Source: Callorhinus ursinus (Eukaryota; Chordata; Mammalia; Carnivora; Otariidae). From it: a DNA stretch of 64,000 nucleotides. Below the pieces are notes generated by a model, which saw only the letters and a list, made by a program, of their open reading frames with translations, did not search any database and was not told the origin of the DNA. This document shows positions 60,589 to 64,000 of this stretch, one piece after another. Where the stretch lies: assembly GCF_003265705.1 (NCBI RefSeq), contig NW_020312827.1, forward strand, positions 19,803,352 through 19,867,351, read 5' to 3'. A program made the translations under genes and the position numbers. Positions within the stretch are counted from its first letter, which is position 1. Each line of letters opens with the position of its first letter.

Positions 60589-60715
60589 AGGGTTGCCAGA
60601 TTTAGCAAATAAAATTACAGTATGTCTCAGGGGGCATATTTGTGCTAAAATATCATTTGTTGCTTATCAGGCATTCAAATTTCATTGGGCATCTTGTATT
60701 TTATCTGCCAATCCT
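60589..60715. mobile_element. Short palindromic element (DNA-transposon-like)
   Basis: 127-bp unit with inverted termini AGGGTTGCCAGAT (60589-60601) and ATCTGCCAATCCT (60703-60715), 11 of 13 matching. The interior ('TTTAGCAAATAAAATTACAG', 'GCATCTTGTATTTTATCTG') is also partly self-complementary. It is a recurrent mammalian repeat type; I cannot name the family. Confidence 0.7.
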
Positions 60716-62127
60716 AAACTAAAGAGCTAGAATGGCATTACGGTAGAAATTATATTTTTAAGCATAAATGCTTGAGGAAAACAATGGCATCATCAACTAA
60801 TTAAAGGCAGAGAGGTAACAGAAAGATCTGGCTTTGTTGAGAAGATTATGGGTATGTTTGTAAACACCTTGGGATTAAGTTGTCTGGGGAAATCCAGGTG
60901 AAGGTGTCACATAGAATATATTGGAAATAGGCAGATAGAAATGTTTGTATAAATACTCTAATTAAGGAAGTGAGTATCAGAAGACAAGGTCTCAAAACCC
61001 TGAGCTTTAGGGAAACATCTATTTTAATGAGAGAAGAGAGATTAGCTAGCCAACGAGATGAAGAAATCATGTCCTTTTAAATGTATTTACCCCAAATTTC
61101 TTTGGATGATCATTTTGCTGTAGAGTATTAACTAACTATTCAATATATGCAAAGGGTGCTAGTAAGCTCTTTGAAGGCAGGGACCAGAGACATTATACTT
61201 TACAAAAAAATTACCATACATACAAGCATAGCTTTCAAATTAATCTCTTTCAAGTGAATGATTGACTGGATTAACAGTTTGGAATTAATGAGAAGGAAAG
61301 CTGTTTGTGCCATTAAGATATAGCTGGAATGAAAATGTGCCTATCCCAGCAGTATACAATCACTTAGTGTTAGGCTCAATGATAGAAATAACACAGCAAC
61401 AAGTAGTTTTGTTTCACAGTCTAAAAAAATAGTGGGGAGAGGGAAGGTTAACAGTGTGCCTTCTATTTAGTACTGCATGAAGTAACTAAAACAGCTTTAC
61501 AAACAATGACACAGGATATTTGAATGGAGACCTGGGTCTGAAAGGACATGAGAAAATTATAAAACCGCCAAGCTGGAAAAACAATGATATATGAAGAGTA
61601 CTTAGTGCTTTATTTCCTGAATATCCTTGTGTTTTAATGGAATGTTTCTTTCTACACTAATCAATAATGCATTTTGGTGGAATGCTTTTGACTTGAAAAT
61701 GCAGATGTTGTACTTTGGGCAACCCAGCCTCGACTGGCCTTGTGGTAGGTCGTGCTATCATTAAAAAAGGAACTGCTTGTAAAAATAAGTCTTCATCTCG
61801 ATGGAAGAATTTATTGCTCCAATAAAAGGAAAGGCCCCCAAGGTTTACGGACTCCACTTTGCTGAAGAAAGAGAAAGTAAAGCTTTTTCTGTATTATATG
61901 ACATGGTAGCAAACGTGGACAGAGGTGGTGAATAGCTGAAGATATTTAGGGAAGTTCAGCCCAAGGGGAAAAATAGAGAATGGGCATTTGGGCTGTTGAA
62001 ATAAAAATGAACCTCATTTGGGAAGGCGCAAACAAGAAATAATTTGAGTCTATTTTACACTATTGGATCTTAGCTGGATTTTTCTACTGCTCCAGTAAGT
62101 CATTTATTGAAACTGCCTCTCTGGGCA
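60716..62127. other. Unassigned stretch
   Basis: No gene or named repeat. Confidence 0.35.
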
Positions 62128-62625
62128 GTCTGTTAGTTTCCTGTTGCTGCTGAAACAAAACACCATGAGCTTAGTGGCTTAAAACAACACAAATTTATTA
62201 TTTTGCAGTTCTGAATGTCAGAATTCCAAAATGGGGTTTCGCTGGGCTAAAACTCAAAGTATTGGCCTGGGTGTGTTCCTTCTGGAAGCTCCAGGGGAGA
62301 ATCCAGATCCTTGCCTTTTCCAGTTTCTAGAGACTGCCTGAATTCCTTGACTCACGCTCCTTCCTCCATCTCCAGAGTCAACAATGGCTAGTAGTGTCTG
62401 CCTCACATCGAATCACTGAGACACTGATGCTCCTGCCTTCCTCTTGCAGATAGAAAGACTCTTGTAATTACATTTGGCTAACCTAGATGATGACATCATC
62501 TCCCCACCTCGAGGTCCTAAATTTAATCACATCTACAAGGTCTCTTTTGTCCTGTAAGGTAACATACTTACAGGTTCCTTGGATTAGAGCGTAAACATCT
62601 TGGGAGCCATTACTGTGCCTATCAC
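62128..62625 (-). mobile_element. MLT1-type LTR (ERVL-MaLR)
   Basis: 'TGTTAGTTTCCTGTTGCTGC', 'GGCTTAAAACAACACAAATT', 'CTTTTCCAGTTTCTAGAGAC', 'GAATTCCTTGACTCACGCTC' and the end 'CTGTGCCTATCACA' are a reverse-complement MLT1-like LTR of about 500 bp. Solo. Confidence 0.8.
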
Positions 62626-64000
62626 AGAGAAGTAATATCTTTTTGGATTTCTATTTGAATGTATATGTTCCTCAGTAAAGAGATTCATGAGGAGTTGAGC
62701 ACTGTGAGACTTTCCAGGTCTGAATGATCATTTTAAAGTGCGTCTATGTTCTTTCTGCTTTGTGCCTCATCAGCCGTCATAAAAATGACCATTAGTATTT
62801 AGGCAGTGATATTTCTACTTACTCAAAGGGCAAGAGAGAAGCCATTTCAGTTCTTTTACAGTAATCAAGGCTATGGAAAAGTCACCAAGACTAAGACTTT
62901 ATCATGTCCATAAAATATATTTCACACAAAGATGCACCAGAAGAGGTGTATAGTGGGAAGGGTAACATTTTACCTGGTCTTGTTTTATATTATCCTCACT
63001 CTTCATGAAAAACAGGGGTGGGGGAAATCTCAGAGAAGCAGAGCTACTAAAAGAGAGAGAAGATGAAACCATCCACGTTGTTGAAAGGAGATGGGATATT
63101 GGTGAAATCAATGAAGCATCATCAGTGTGGAGGGAAGGTCTGAGCACAATAATTAAACAGGGCAGGGTGCATAGTCTATAGCAGCATGCATCCAATAGGA
63201 AATGAGGTAATAAGACTGCTTGAATGCTTCGTTGGGAGGGAGGAAGACAGCAGGTGGCATTGGAGTGGTGGAGGGGAATTTGTGAATGGATCACTTAAGA
63301 TAGAATACCAAGTACACGTCCAGGTCCTCAGCAGTTGTTAAATTAATAGATGAAACAACCAGTGATGATGGTCTTTTGATCAGTGAAAATGTCCAAGCTC
63401 TTGACTTGCAGAGTGTATCCAGGCACTCAGGTGAGAATCAGGAGATGTGTTAATGAAAGGAGCACACATAATAGAGAAGATGGGGGTATGAAGGGGAAAG
63501 AAACTCAGAAAGGAGGGCAACAGCCATTCTGTTCATCTGGGACCCAAGAGAACAGAATCGGCACAAAAGAAATGCAGCTACAACATGAAAAAGCATGTAG
63601 TTGTTAATAGTATCATTAAAGGGAATTAAAGCGGTCAAATCAATGCTTCAAGAGGCAACTTGATAGTAACAGCTCAGATCTTCACACAGAGAGCTCTGTT
63701 TCTGAAGTAAATTCAGTTAGAACACTTGTAGATTATTCTACAGGATCAGAGCAGGCTGGGATAGGTAGACCAAAGGCAGAATAAAAAAATGTAACGTGGT
63801 AGAAACATTATCAGACATAAAACAAAAACAAAAAAATTTTTTTGTCTCATTTAAAAGGCCCATGAGCAGCAGGGCAAAGTAGAAGAACTGAAAAAAAATG
63901 TTTTTGTTCTCTGTAAAATGGAAAGGACTTGAACATGCTTTTGTATGAGAAGCTATGTTAGTGTAATAATATAAATGTGCTCAGTCTTCAATTCCACAAA
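62626..64000. other. Unassigned stretch
   Basis: No gene recognised. The 130-codon minus frame (62902-63294) is serine- and proline-rich without domain likeness. Purine-rich text at 63000-63640 hints at an old antisense LINE but is not assignable. An 18-bp A7T7 palindrome lies at 63828-63845. Confidence 0.35.

Noticed and set aside
60344..60730. 128-codon plus-strand frame
   Set aside because: Composed of MER5-type and palindromic element sequence.
62902..63294. 130-codon minus-strand frame
   Set aside because: Low-complexity S/P/L-rich translation of purine-rich DNA; no domain and no exon signals that stand out.
63828..63845. 18-bp perfect palindrome A7T7
   Set aside because: Simple A/T run symmetry; expected often in AT-rich DNA.

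Overview
This is a repeat-rich, AT-rich mammalian nuclear window. I see no convincing protein-coding exon, rRNA, tRNA gene or CRISPR array. The tRNA-Lys-type SINEs with the head 'GCCTGGGTGGCTCAGTCG' and a (CT)n/AATAAA-type tail, together with L1 3' ends of the type '...CTACATCAAAAAC...', place it in Carnivora. The young SINEs match my recollection of the arctoid caniform type (bear, seal or mustelid lineage). They lack the dog SINEC_Cf head and the felid SINE body. Species is not determinable by eye.

Layout. 1-1.9 kb: MIR/L2-like tails, then unassigned sequence; 1944-2372: a short Tigger-type DNA transposon between TA duplications; 2.6-4.0 kb: decayed L1M. 5-8.5 kb: MaLR-type LTRs, a truncated young L1 and a SINE. 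12.5-13 kb: a probable class I ERV solo LTR. 14.7-18.7 kb: a hAT-like element, an L1 3' end, an MLT1 LTR, L2, MIR and a SINE. 20.5-24.9 kb: an old L1M broken by five later insertions, namely a 5'-inverted (twin-primed) young L1, two SINEs, a solo LTR with a perfect 5-bp duplication, and another L1 3' end. 26.2-27.1 kb: minus-strand L1. 31-36.3 kb: SINE, L2, then a second old L1M interrupted by an MLT1 piece and two head-to-tail SINEs. 36.7-40.8 kb: SINE, L2, and a CpG-richer block with a minus-strand AATAAA that could be a 3'UTR or retrocopy end. 42-48.6 kb: MaLR LTR, LTR-like remnants, two SINEs and an odd bipartite L1. 49-55.6 kb: MER20, an ERVL-type LTR, small tandem duplications and a 75-bp quasi-palindrome. 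56-63 kb: L1M pieces split by an MLT1, a long L2, two adjacent MER5-type elements plus a palindromic element, and a last MLT1.

The window reads as intergenic or deep-intronic DNA built by layered transposition. Its value is in the nested insertion order, the inverted L1s, the unexplained hairpins, and one stretch (about 38.74-39.33 kb) that may be transcribed. Family names come from recognising consensus features by memory, not from a database search; boundaries without a stated target-site duplication are approximate. I found nothing that supports a new enzymatic or defence system here.
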